Assembly (NCBI GenBank): GCA_029558635.1 | Contig: JAKQEE010000073.1 | Coordinates: 1-64,000, forward strand | Length of the DNA: 64,000 nucleotides | Source of the DNA: Pseudomonadota bacterium | Lineage (GTDB): Bacteria > Pseudomonadota > Alphaproteobacteria > Micavibrionales > Micavibrionaceae | Reading direction: 5' to 3' | In this document: positions 1 to 7,146 of the stretch, one piece after another | How positions within the stretch are numbered: position 1 is the stretch's first letter | Layout: the number at the start of each line of letters is the position of its first letter | Notes under the pieces: model-generated | What the model saw: only the letters and a program-made list of their open reading frames with translations | Databases searched by the model: none | What the model was told of the DNA's origin: nothing | Program-made: the position numbers and the translations under genes

Positions 1-1
1 C

Positions 2-148
2 TACTGGGCGGGCAAAGCAGGCATCCCGTCGATCGGATTCGGTCCAGGCGACGAAGAGACCGCACACACTGTGAACGATTCTGTCTCGCTCGAAGACATG
101 GTCAAAGCGACGGAGTTCTACGCGATATTGCCGTCGTTGATACCGTAG
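2..148 (+). CDS. ygeY: YgeY-type M20 family metallohydrolase, C-terminal end (partial)
   Basis: Only the last 48 codons are in the window; the start lies upstream. The readable segment contains GIPSIGFGPGDEETAHTVND followed by an SLEDM...EFYAILPSLIP ending, which matches the C-terminal region of M20 zinc peptidases of the YgeY type (selenium-metabolism-linked hydrolases, relatives of ArgE/DapE). The family hydrolyses an amide bond with two metal ions in the cytoplasm; the exact substrate is not known. The context supports the assignment: a YgeW carbamoyltransferase and a carbamate kinase follow on the same strand, the usual ygeY-ygeW-arcC grouping. An ordinary ArgE/DapE paralogue remains possible because the metal ligands are outside the window. 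Confidence 0.72.
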   Translation, partial: YWAGKAGIPSIGFGPGDEETAHTVNDSVSLEDMVKATEFYAILPSLIP

Positions 149-203
149 GGGCGGGGTCTCCCCGCCCAATGTGAGGCGAGAAGATATCGCCCTAGGAATG
201 AAT

Positions 204-728
204 ATGAAAACCATCGAAATTCGCCGCCATTCGATTCGCTCAAACCCTGGAGTTCATCTCAACCAACAGGGTGTGACCCTCGCGCGGCTGGTGGGGCAGA
301 ACCTCGGTCCGTTTGATCGTGTTGTCACATCCACATTGCCGCGCGCATTCGAGACCGCGATTGCGATGGGCTTTGCTGTGGATGAACAAAATGAGTTGAT
401 GAGTACCTATGGCGACAGCGTGGAACGCGAAGCGCCGTATCCGCTTTCGTGCGCGGGCTACGCGGATGCGGTGAGCAGAGGCGGCGCGGCGGCGCGTTAT
501 GCGAATCAATTGAAGGAGTTGTACACAAAACTCGCAAACTTCCTCGCCGATGGACGCGCCGCGCTCGTTGTCAATCACGGAGGCGTCGTCGAGATGGGCG
601 CGGTGGCGTGTCTGCCTGATGCGGATCATTTCCAATGGGGTTCGCATTTCGAATATTGCGAAGGGATTCGGTTGTTTTGGGATGACGGGAAGTTTGTGGA
701 GGGTGAAATATTGCGAGTATCAAAATAA
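204..728 (+). CDS. histidine phosphatase family protein
   Basis: About 174 aa. The N-terminus carries the phosphoacceptor motif as RRHSIR, then a mutase-like HLNQQGVTLARLVG helix, VTSTLPRAFETA (the conserved Arg after the first strand pair) and the late VVNHGGVVE motif with the second histidine. These define the phosphoglycerate mutase-like/histidine phosphatase fold, which hydrolyses small phosphoesters through a phosphohistidine. The substrate cannot be read from sequence. I chose ATG 204 because AGGA sits six bases before it; GTG 171 and ATG 198 are alternatives in the same frame. It lies between the ygeY end and ygeW on the same strand, so it may be co-transcribed, but it is not a regular member of that cluster. 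Confidence 0.82.
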   Translation: MKTIEIRRHSIRSNPGVHLNQQGVTLARLVGQNLGPFDRVVTSTLPRAFETAIAMGFAVDEQNELMSTYGDSVEREAPYPLSCAGYADAVSRGGAAARYANQLKELYTKLANFLADGRAALVVNHGGVVEMGAVACLPDADHFQWGSHFEYCEGIRLFWDDGKFVEGEILRVSK

Positions 729-739
729 CTTTCATACTT

Positions 740-857
740 TGGTGGTTGAGTAGGGGCGGTGCTATTCCGCCCCGTATCGAAACCACCAGTAACATGAATA
801 CAGTTGGTGTGGTTTCGATACGTCCCGCGAAAAGCATGCGGGACTACTCAACCACCA
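740..857. repeat. palindromic intergenic repeat with 14-nt perfect ends
   Basis: The ends are TGGTGGTTGAGTAG (740-753) and its exact reverse complement (844-857). Internally a second pair, GTATCGAAACCACCA against TGGTGTGGTTTCGATAC, extends the folding. It fills most of the gap between the phosphatase and ygeW. Non-coding; it behaves like a REP/MITE-type element or a transcribed hairpin. A related start, GTGGTTTCGATACTCGACCACCAC, is seen near 51028-51051. Confidence 0.75.
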
Positions 858-892
858 CTTGAAAAGAAAATATAAACCAAGGAGACTATATT

Positions 893-1873
893 ATGCAAAC
901 CAATTTCAGAGGACGCGACTTCATTGGCGATTTGGATTTCACCAAAGAAGAAGTCGAAACCGTGTTAGACGTGGCGTGGGATTTGAAACGCAAGCGCGCG
1001 TTGGGCGAACCGCACGCGTTATTGCGTGACAAAGTGTTAGCCATGCTGTTCTTCTTCACGTCCACCCGCACGCGCGGATCGTTCGAGGCGGGCATGGCGC
1101 AGCTTGGAGGTCATGCCGCGTTCATTGACAGCGAAACGACTCAAATTTCGCACGGCGATACGGCGAAAGAGATCGGCGAGATCTTCGGTCGTTACTTCGA
1201 CGGCATCGCCATCCGTCAATGTGACTGGCAGTTCGGGAATCAATACATCAACGATGTCGCCAAAGCATCTCGCGTGCCTGTTCTCAACATGCAATGCGAT
1301 GTGTATCATCCGTTTCAATGCCTAGCAGATATCATGACCGTCATCGAAAAGAAGGGACGCGACCTCAAGAAAAAGAAAGTCGTCGTCTCATGGGCGTATG
1401 CCGCGTCGTACAGCAAACCGATCTCGGTTCCGCAATCGTTGATCCTGCAAATGACCCGCTTCGGCTGTGACGTGGTGCTGGCTCACCCGCCTGAGTTCAA
1501 ACTCATGCCTGATATTATGCAACAAGCGAAGGACAACGCGAAAAAATATGGCGTTGGGTTCGATGTGACCGACAACATGGACGAAGCCTTCAAGGATGCG
1601 GATGTTGTGTATCCCAAGAGTTGGGGACCGCTTCTCACGACGACTGGTAAAGAAGAAGGCAAAGCGTTGATCGATAAATACAAATCATGGATCACCGACG
1701 AACGCCGCATGGGACTCACAAAAGAAGATTCCATTTACATGCACTGCCTCCCCGCCGACCGCGGACTCGAAGTCACCGACGGCGTGATCGACGGCAAACA
1801 TTCGGTCGTCTACGATGAAGCCGAGAACCGCCTCCACGCGCAGAAAGCCGTGATGGCGCTTACTATGTCGTAG
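893..1873 (+). CDS. ygeW: knotted carbamoyltransferase YgeW
   Basis: 326 aa, full length for aspartate/ornithine carbamoyltransferase relatives. The carbamoyl-phosphate loop reads FTSTRTRGSFE (residues about 55-65) and the second-substrate region HCLPADRG lies near residue 283. DVYHPFQCLADIMT matches the HPxQ carbamoyl-phosphate-binding segment. The SETTQISHGDTAKEIGEIFGRYFDGIA block is characteristic of the YgeW branch, whose natural second substrate is unsettled (a role in purine or ureido catabolism is proposed for the family). ATG 893 is preceded by AAGGAGAC. With carbamate kinase downstream, the enzyme probably runs phosphorolytically, producing carbamoyl phosphate that the kinase uses to make ATP. 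Confidence 0.93.
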   Translation: MQTNFRGRDFIGDLDFTKEEVETVLDVAWDLKRKRALGEPHALLRDKVLAMLFFFTSTRTRGSFEAGMAQLGGHAAFIDSETTQISHGDTAKEIGEIFGRYFDGIAIRQCDWQFGNQYINDVAKASRVPVLNMQCDVYHPFQCLADIMTVIEKKGRDLKKKKVVVSWAYAASYSKPISVPQSLILQMTRFGCDVVLAHPPEFKLMPDIMQQAKDNAKKYGVGFDVTDNMDEAFKDADVVYPKSWGPLLTTTGKEEGKALIDKYKSWITDERRMGLTKEDSIYMHCLPADRGLEVTDGVIDGKHSVVYDEAENRLHAQKAVMALTMS

Positions 1874-1912
1874 ACAGGTAGACACGGAAACACGTAGACA
1901 CGTGGACAAGGA
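1874..1912. repeat. left array of degenerate GTAGACAC-type short repeats
   Basis: Directly after the ygeW stop codon there is a run of short degenerate units of the type GTAGACACG / GAAACACG / GTGGACAAG. The same unit in reverse orientation forms a longer run at 2428-2494, so the two arrays flank the four-helix-bundle gene as a loose inverted repeat. Non-coding. Confidence 0.6.
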
Positions 1913-1923
1913 AGGAGGCAGGT

Positions 1924-2424
1924 GTGAGTGAGAGGAAGCCTTTGTATCAATCGCCTGGCGAAAAAGGTAAACGCGGGTTTGAAGACCTGGAATGTTATCA
2001 ACTCGCGCTGGAAGTTATGGCGAAGGTACACGCCTTCTCGAAAACCCTGCCTCCCGATGAAAAGTTTGATCTCTACGCTCAGATTCGTCGGTCTGCCAAA
2101 GGCGTGACTGGAAATATCGGCGAGGGCTACGGGCGTTATCACTATCTCGACAGCCTGCGGTTTTACTCCACTGCTCGCGGCGAACTTAATGAAACACTTG
2201 CTCGATTGATTGACGCGAGGGTTTTGAGTTACATCCAACAGCCAGAATTTGAAGAGTTATACAAATTGATTCGACAAGCAGAACAAACCCTGAATGGATA
2301 CATGAACTACGTCCGTCGTCAACGCGCTGGCTCGCAGGAATTCGGTGACAAAGCCGTCCGCGAAGATCAAGCAGATTACGATCTTACGATCCTCGACGAT
2401 AACGGCAAAGATCAAACTCTCTAG
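1924..2424 (+). CDS. four-helix bundle protein (S23/IVP family)
   Basis: 166 aa. GFEDLECYQLALEVMAKVH near residue 18, QIRRSAKGVTGNIGEGYGR near residue 56 and the SLRFYSTARGELNETLARL helix are the hallmarks of the four-helix bundle family first found as the product of 23S rRNA intervening sequences and related to the Avd protein of diversity-generating retroelements. These small basic proteins bind nucleic acid; most copies have no known function. GTG 1924 follows GGAGG at 1914-1918. The C-terminal 35 residues (acidic, after about residue 130) go beyond the usual domain. The gene splits ygeW from carbamate kinase and is bracketed by opposed short-repeat arrays, which suggests it was inserted as a cassette. 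Confidence 0.88.
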   Translation: MSERKPLYQSPGEKGKRGFEDLECYQLALEVMAKVHAFSKTLPPDEKFDLYAQIRRSAKGVTGNIGEGYGRYHYLDSLRFYSTARGELNETLARLIDARVLSYIQQPEFEELYKLIRQAEQTLNGYMNYVRRQRAGSQEFGDKAVREDQADYDLTILDDNGKDQTL

Positions 2425-2427
2425 CCA

Positions 2428-2494
2428 TGTCCACCTCTGTACGTGTGTACCTGTTTACCTGTGTACCTGTCCACTTGTCTACGTGTGTACTCCC
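2428..2494. repeat. right array of degenerate GTGTACCTGT-type short repeats
   Basis: About seven to eight tandem units of 8-10 nt (CCACCTCT, GTACGTGT, GTACCTGT, TTACCTGT, GTACCTGT, CCACTTGT, CTACGTGT) run up to the ribosome binding site of carbamate kinase. Read on the other strand the units match those in 1874-1912. No spacers of CRISPR size are present. Confidence 0.7.
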
Positions 2495-2505
2495 AAGGAG
2501 AACTT

Positions 2506-3459
2506 ATGCCAAACAAACTCGCCGTCGTCGCCATCGGCGGCAACGCCCTCATTAAAGATGACAAGCGCGTCACCGTCGAAGATCAGGAAGTCGCGTTGCG
2601 CGAAACAGCCGTCCATCTCGTGGATATGATCGAGGCGGGCTGGGACCTCGCCATCGGTCACGGAAACGGTCCGCAAGTCGGGTTCATCCTGCGCCGTTCC
2701 GAGATCGCCGCGAAATATGAAGGGATGCACGAAGTTCCGCTCGATGTCTGCGGCGCGGATTCGCAGGGCGCGATCGGATACGAATTGCAACAAGCGCTGC
2801 GTAACGAATTTTTCAAACGCGGCATCAACAAAAAAGCCTGCACGGTTGTCACGCAAGTGTTGGTTGATAAAGAAGATGTCGCGTTCAAAAAGCCGACGAA
2901 GCCGATTGGAAGTTTCATGGAGGAAGCCGAGGCGAAGCGGCGCGAAAAGGAGATGGGCTGGTCTGTGGTGGAAGACGCAGGCAGAGGCTGGAGAAGAGTC
3001 GTCGCGTCCCCGTTGCCGAAAGAGATCGTGGAGTTGGACGCGGTGCGAACGCTTCTTTCCGCGGGGCAGGTTGTCGTCACGGTGGGGGGCGGGGGCATCC
3101 CCGTGGTGGATCGCGGCGACGGCGAACTCGTCGGCACTGCCGCAGTGATTGATAAAGATTTTGCATCGTCATTGCTTGCGAATTCGATCAACGCCGAAAT
3201 TTTTATCATCGCGACAGCCGTTGAAAAAGTGGCGATCAACTTCGGCAAGCCCGACCAGCAATGGCTCGACAAATTGACTCTCGCCGAAGCGCAGGCGTAT
3301 CTCGATGAAGGCAAACATTTTGCGAAAGGCTCGATGGCGCCGAAAGTCCAAGCCGCGATTCGATATTTGGAAAACGGCGGCGGCGCGGCGATCATCACCA
3401 ACCCCGAAAATATCGGGCGGGCGTTGAAAGGTGAAACAGGCACGTGGATAGTTAAATAG
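2506..3459 (+). CDS. arcC: carbamate kinase
   Basis: 317 aa, the usual length. The amino acid kinase fold is shown by VVAIGGNALIKDD at the N-terminus, AIGHGNGPQVGFIL near residue 47, VVTVGGGGIPVV near residue 192 and IDKDFASSLLA near residue 217. Carbamate kinase transfers the phosphate of carbamoyl phosphate to ADP, giving ATP, CO2 and ammonia. ATG 2506 is preceded by AAGGAG at 2495-2500. The frame is open further upstream to 2443, but that part is only the repeat array. Together with YgeW this forms a substrate-level ATP-yielding step. Confidence 0.94.
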   Translation: MPNKLAVVAIGGNALIKDDKRVTVEDQEVALRETAVHLVDMIEAGWDLAIGHGNGPQVGFILRRSEIAAKYEGMHEVPLDVCGADSQGAIGYELQQALRNEFFKRGINKKACTVVTQVLVDKEDVAFKKPTKPIGSFMEEAEAKRREKEMGWSVVEDAGRGWRRVVASPLPKEIVELDAVRTLLSAGQVVVTVGGGGIPVVDRGDGELVGTAAVIDKDFASSLLANSINAEIFIIATAVEKVAINFGKPDQQWLDKLTLAEAQAYLDEGKHFAKGSMAPKVQAAIRYLENGGGAAIITNPENIGRALKGETGTWIVK

Positions 3460-3474
3460 TTGGGTGGACGTAAA

Positions 3475-3569
3475 TCCGTCATTGCGAGGAGGGCATCGCC
3501 CGACGAAGCAATCCCCGTCATCGTGGTGGAGATTGCTTCGTCGCCCTTCGGGCTCCTCGCAATGACGGA
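3475..3569. repeat. CGTCATTGCGAG palindromic repeat, full copy
   Basis: Perfect 16-nt ends, TCCGTCATTGCGAGGA at 3475-3490 and its reverse complement at 3554-3569. An inner GACGAAGCAATC / GATTGCTTCGTC pair makes the whole unit one long hairpin. It follows carbamate kinase and may end its transcript. Related copies are at 4440-4487 (half) and 63749-63835 (full). Confidence 0.85.
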
Positions 3570-3604
3570 GTACTATTTTTGAATCGTGAAGTAGAATTCA
3601 TTTG

Positions 3605-4483
3605 ATGTCAATTTCTCCGAGAGTTCTTCTTAGCATAGATTACGAACCCGTCTTCGCGTTGTTCCGTCATTACGATCACATCCGCGACAAAGCGCTTCGC
3701 CGCGACATGGACGGCGGATTCACCTCCCGCGCAATCGATTCGATCCTCGACCAACTTGGCGATGCAAAAGCCAGCATCTATCTCGTCGGCGAGATCGCCG
3801 AGTGGTATCCCGAGGTGCCGCAAAAGATCGTTGACGCGGGTCACGAACTTGGATTGCATTGCCAATTCCATCGTCCGCTGGTGAACGTGAATCAACTCGC
3901 CGACGATCTGCGCGATTCGGAATCGTGGCGCAAGCCATACAACGTACGGGGCTATCGCGCTCCGATGGTCGGCATCAGCGAGGATGCGTATCCGCTTCTC
4001 GAATCGTTCGGCTTCACATACAGCTCGTCCATTTACGCGCCTGCGGGCACGATGTTGAAAAAAGGAAACCTGTGGGAGATTCCCGTCAGCACATGGCGGA
4101 CGCGCGACGCGCACGAAGACCTCGTCGCGCCGCGCGATTTCTCGTTCAAGCTTTTGCTGGGCGGAGAATTTCCGTACGGCTCCAGTTTCAGCATCGGATT
4201 TCTCGCTCGCCGCATCCTCACCATCCTCGAAGAAGAACTCAAGCGCGGACATTCCCCCGTCATCATCATGCACCCCTACGAGTTGGTGAAGCCTGCCTCT
4301 TCCTCACGCCTCACGCGTGACCTGATTCGGAATCCGCACCTCATCCCTTTTCTCTGGGACAAGTCTCCGTTCTTGCGCGACCTGTTGAAGAGTTTTCCTA
4401 CTTCATCGTTGAAAACCTACCTTGATGAAACGCTCTCCAATTCGATGACGGGGATTGCTTCGCCACTTCGTGGCTCGCAATGA
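3605..4483 (+). CDS. polysaccharide deacetylase family protein
   Basis: 292 aa, NodB-homology fold. The first catalytic motif reads LLSIDYEP (residues 8-15). The metal-binding histidines are in GHELGLHCQFHRPL near residue 82, YNVRGYRAPM near residue 115 is the RxxRP-like motif, and VIIMHPYEL near residue 220 supplies the late histidine. The family removes N-acetyl groups from cell-wall or exopolysaccharide sugars. No signal peptide is visible. ATG 3605 is preferred over TTG 3602. The last 13 residues (SMTGIASPLRGSQ) are encoded by the half-copy of the CGTCATTGCGAG repeat, so the native stop has probably been replaced. The next gene is a FemAB-like protein, a frequent partner in exopolysaccharide clusters. 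Confidence 0.85.
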   Translation: MSISPRVLLSIDYEPVFALFRHYDHIRDKALRRDMDGGFTSRAIDSILDQLGDAKASIYLVGEIAEWYPEVPQKIVDAGHELGLHCQFHRPLVNVNQLADDLRDSESWRKPYNVRGYRAPMVGISEDAYPLLESFGFTYSSSIYAPAGTMLKKGNLWEIPVSTWRTRDAHEDLVAPRDFSFKLLLGGEFPYGSSFSIGFLARRILTILEEELKRGHSPVIIMHPYELVKPASSSRLTRDLIRNPHLIPFLWDKSPFLRDLLKSFPTSSLKTYLDETLSNSMTGIASPLRGSQ

Positions 4484-4487
4484 CGGG
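4440..4487. repeat. CGTCATTGCGAG repeat, half copy overlapping a coding end
   Basis: The segment ending in GGCTCGCAATGACGGG is nearly identical (in reverse complement) to the left half of the full copy at 63749-63835. It encodes the last residues and the stop codon of the deacetylase gene. Confidence 0.75.
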
Positions 4488-4499
4488 CATAGGTGAGCG

Positions 4500-5543
4500 T
4501 TGAAAAATCTTCAAATCAGAAAGTTGTCTCCCGAAACTCCTCTACGCGTAACAGAGTCTCTTTTGTTTTCTGCGACATTCACCGCGCTTGATTCATGGAC
4601 TCGACTGGTAAAAGAAATTTACGGCTACGAGACTCATCGCTTTGAAGTGACACAGAATAATGAAGCGACGGGCATCCTTGCTCTGACTCATATTCAGCAT
4701 CCCATCTTTGGGAATTATCTAGCGACCTCGCCGTTCGGGTCTTTCGGCGGATTTGCGTTTTCGTCCAGCGAAGCGCGTGACTCACTCTTGAACGAAGCGC
4801 GGAAACTTGCCGATGAATTAAAGGTTGACTATGCCGTTGTTCGTTTCATCGAAGATAATAACGCGCCTCCCTCTCCGTGGATTCAAAACCCGATCTACTC
4901 CACCTATCTGCTTGACATCCCATCCAACCCCGAAGATTTGATGCAAACATTCGGACACCAGCATCGCAAGCACACGCGGCAGTCGTTGAGGAAAGGCTTC
5001 AAGGTTAAGTTTGGTCGCCTTGAACTGCTGGATGAAACCTACGAAGCCCTCGAACGGAGTATGCACGAACTTGGCTCGCCGTATCACTCGAAAAAATACT
5101 TGCGGACGATGGCATCTCTGCTCGACGACAATCTCGAATTTGTCGTGATAAAAGATGAAAAAGAGTCTCTCATCGGTGGCGCGGTACTCGCTTATCATGG
5201 CGATACCGCGACAAATTTACACGCGAACATCCTGCACAACTATCGCGCGGACTATGCGGGCGAATGTTTGTACTGGAATATTCTTGAACATTACATTCAA
5301 AAAGGGATCAAAACCTGCGACATGGGACGAAGCCTGAACGGCTCGGGCAACGAGACCTTCAAGATGAAATGGAAGCCGCGCAAGGTTCCGCTGGCGTATT
5401 GGTATTACCTGCCGAAAGGCGGAGGCATCCCTGAATTGAATCAGAAAAGCCCGAAGTTCCAGTTTGCGATTTGGATGTGGAAGCGATTGCCCGCCTTCGC
5501 CGTGCGGATGTTGGGTCCGCATTTGATTCGGGGGATCGTGTGA
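4500..5543 (+). CDS. FemAB-like GNAT family acyltransferase
   Basis: 347 aa. The double-GNAT layout of FemAB/LPG-synthase-like proteins is recognisable: an N-terminal module with PIFGNYLATSPFGSFGGF near residue 70, a middle FGHQHRKHTRQSLRKGF helix (residue about 150) and a C-terminal module with GGAVLAYHGDTATNLHANIL and ECLYWNILEHYIQKGIKTCDMGRS. It resembles FemAB proteins encoded beside polysaccharide deacetylases in exosortase/exopolysaccharide clusters, where they are thought to attach amino acids or acyl groups to surface polymers. No exosortase genes are in view. The start is a TTG at 4500, 16 bases after the deacetylase stop; the two genes are probably one transcript. Confidence 0.8.
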   Translation: MKNLQIRKLSPETPLRVTESLLFSATFTALDSWTRLVKEIYGYETHRFEVTQNNEATGILALTHIQHPIFGNYLATSPFGSFGGFAFSSSEARDSLLNEARKLADELKVDYAVVRFIEDNNAPPSPWIQNPIYSTYLLDIPSNPEDLMQTFGHQHRKHTRQSLRKGFKVKFGRLELLDETYEALERSMHELGSPYHSKKYLRTMASLLDDNLEFVVIKDEKESLIGGAVLAYHGDTATNLHANILHNYRADYAGECLYWNILEHYIQKGIKTCDMGRSLNGSGNETFKMKWKPRKVPLAYWYYLPKGGGIPELNQKSPKFQFAIWMWKRLPAFAVRMLGPHLIRGIV

Positions 5544-5593
5544 TTCCGGAGGGTTAGATCTATGTGTATGCCTCGAGATACATCAGTTAACGT

Positions 5594-6853
5594 TTAACGA
5601 ATCATCAACACCTGTTTTGCCAACACCTCTTTCGGCAAAACACTCCCCGCATGGTTCGCCACCACTTCCCCATCCTTCATGACCAACCGCAAACTCTCTT
5701 TATCCGCCAGCGAGCGCAAATCCTCCAGCGGATTTCTCTCGTGCGCGATCAGATCGGCGACCTTGCCGGCTTCGAGCGTGCCGAGCCACGAATCCCAGCC
5801 GAGGGCTTTTGCCGCGTTGCCTGTCGCCGCGACAAGCGCGTCCATTTTTGATAAGCCCGCCTGTTCCATCCAATAGACTTCGAGCGCGTTCTCGCCGTGA
5901 TAATTCAACGGCGTGCCAACGTCCGATCCCATTGCGATGGGGACTCCCGCTTCGTACGCCATCTTCAAACTTTTCGCCGCATCGCCCTGCGAATCTTTGT
6001 TCTTCTGCATGATCCAATCGGGAACGTTGGACTTCTCTGCCAAAATAATATCCCAACCCACTTTCAACGTCGGCACCAAAAAGACCCCACGTTGCGCCAT
6101 CAAGCGGATCACGCCCGGGTCGCGATACAAATACGTTCCGTGCTCCAGCGTGGTCACGCCCGCCTCCACGGCTTTACGAATCCCATCGATGCCGTGCGCG
6201 TGCATCGCCACTGGTTTGCCAAATTTTTTTGCCTCGTCCACCAGAGCCTGAATTTCATCCGAATTGAAATGGGTTACGCCAGGCGCGCCGCTTTCCACCA
6301 GTACCGCGCCGGTCACGCCCATCTTGATCACATCCGCGCCATGCTTCACTTGTTCGCGCACCGCCTTGCGCACCTCATCCACGCCGTCAGCTACGCGATA
6401 CATGCCCGCGTAATAATCCGCGCCCGCTTCGGTGATGGAGATGAATCTGCCCGCCAAACACATGCGCGGTCCCGCAAAATCACCGCGCTGGATGGAACGA
6501 CGCACATCGAATTCGAGCTCGCTCCAGCCGCCAAGATCGCGCACAGTGGTGATTCCCGCCGCGAGATTCTTTTGCGCGTTCGAGAGAATCTTCAACGCCA
6601 TCTGCCCCGTCGGCGCGTAGAACTGGCTGTCCGCTTCGCCGGAGCCGGATAAGTGGACATGCGCATCGATCAACCCGGGGAGGACATATCCGCCATGCAG
6701 GTCAACTTGGATGAAATTCCCTCCCGCGTCTCTCCACCCGCTGGCTAGTCCAGCATAGTGGACTTTCTCGCCCCGAATTGCAATGACCGCGTCCGCGATG
6801 GGGTCGCGGCCGGAGCCGTCAATGAGGGTGAGGTTGAAGAAAACTGAATCCAT
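5594..6853 (-). CDS. metal-dependent amidohydrolase
   Basis: 419 aa, amidohydrolase superfamily (imidazolonepropionase/prolidase-like branch). The metal site is complete: LPGLIDAHVHLSGSG (HxH near residue 66), ADVIKMGVTGA (candidate carboxylated lysine), VAMHAHG and TLEHGTYL (the two later histidines) and IAMGSDVGTP (catalytic Asp). It should hydrolyse a cyclic amide or an acyl-amino acid in the cytoplasm; the substrate is unknown. There is no signal peptide. It is convergent with the FemAB-like gene and stands alone. It is not the hydantoinase that often accompanies ygeW clusters. Confidence 0.88.
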   Translation of the reverse strand: MDSVFFNLTLIDGSGRDPIADAVIAIRGEKVHYAGLASGWRDAGGNFIQVDLHGGYVLPGLIDAHVHLSGSGEADSQFYAPTGQMALKILSNAQKNLAAGITTVRDLGGWSELEFDVRRSIQRGDFAGPRMCLAGRFISITEAGADYYAGMYRVADGVDEVRKAVREQVKHGADVIKMGVTGAVLVESGAPGVTHFNSDEIQALVDEAKKFGKPVAMHAHGIDGIRKAVEAGVTTLEHGTYLYRDPGVIRLMAQRGVFLVPTLKVGWDIILAEKSNVPDWIMQKNKDSQGDAAKSLKMAYEAGVPIAMGSDVGTPLNYHGENALEVYWMEQAGLSKMDALVAATGNAAKALGWDSWLGTLEAGKVADLIAHERNPLEDLRSLADKESLRLVMKDGEVVANHAGSVLPKEVLAKQVLMIR

Positions 6854-6939
6854 GCCGAAGGTCCGAAGTGAAGCGTGGTTTGAATCCTGTTGATATTCTA
6901 TCCGTAAAACAAAAAGACCGCATGACGTGGTCTTCGTTC

Positions 6940-6984
6940 GTGCCGAGGGGAAATTTAAACTCTCATCCGGGGCTTATGAATTAG
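6940..6984 (-). repeat. decayed tRNA-Met 3'-half remnant (old attachment site)
   Basis: GTGCCGAGGGG...GGGGCTTATGAATTAG aligns with the tRNA-Met 3' half seen intact at 44677-44720 and with the well-preserved copy at 8541-8584, but with roughly a dozen substitutions and one base missing. It shares the TTAG just past the homologous part with the 8541 copy. Best read as the outer boundary of an earlier integration at the same tRNA. Confidence 0.6.
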
Positions 6985-7080
6985 ATTCACAACATTGACA
7001 TGTTCAGCAAGTAGAGATATTTTCAGAATCTTTTGAGACGTCATATTCCTTTGAATCACCGTCTCGTTGATACCGCATAC

Positions 7081-7094
7081 TGTCTATCTAGACA
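7081..7094. promoter_or_regulatory. palindromic operator-like site upstream of transporter gene
   Basis: TGTCTA-TC-TAGACA is a perfect 6+6 palindrome 52 bases before the transporter start, in an AT-rich region. Such sites are typical for dimeric repressors or activators, but no regulator gene lies nearby. Confidence 0.4.
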
Positions 7095-7146
7095 ATATTC
7101 AAAATACGATTAGAATCTTGGGTCAGTTCAGGAAGCCAACTGTATC

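Noticed and set aside
1874..2494. Diversity-generating retroelement, from the Avd-like four-helix protein
   Set aside because: No reverse transcriptase, template repeat or variable repeat is present in the neighbourhood.
2658..3521. 287-codon frame opposite carbamate kinase
   Set aside because: It is the antisense shadow of a conserved, motif-complete kinase gene.
5897..6652. 251-codon frame opposite the amidohydrolase
   Set aside because: Antisense shadow; the product is His/Arg-rich without any motif.
6854..6939. Terminator or promoter between amidohydrolase and the decayed att site
   Set aside because: AAAGACCGCATGACGTGGTCTT near 6914-6935 forms only a short stem, too weak to claim.
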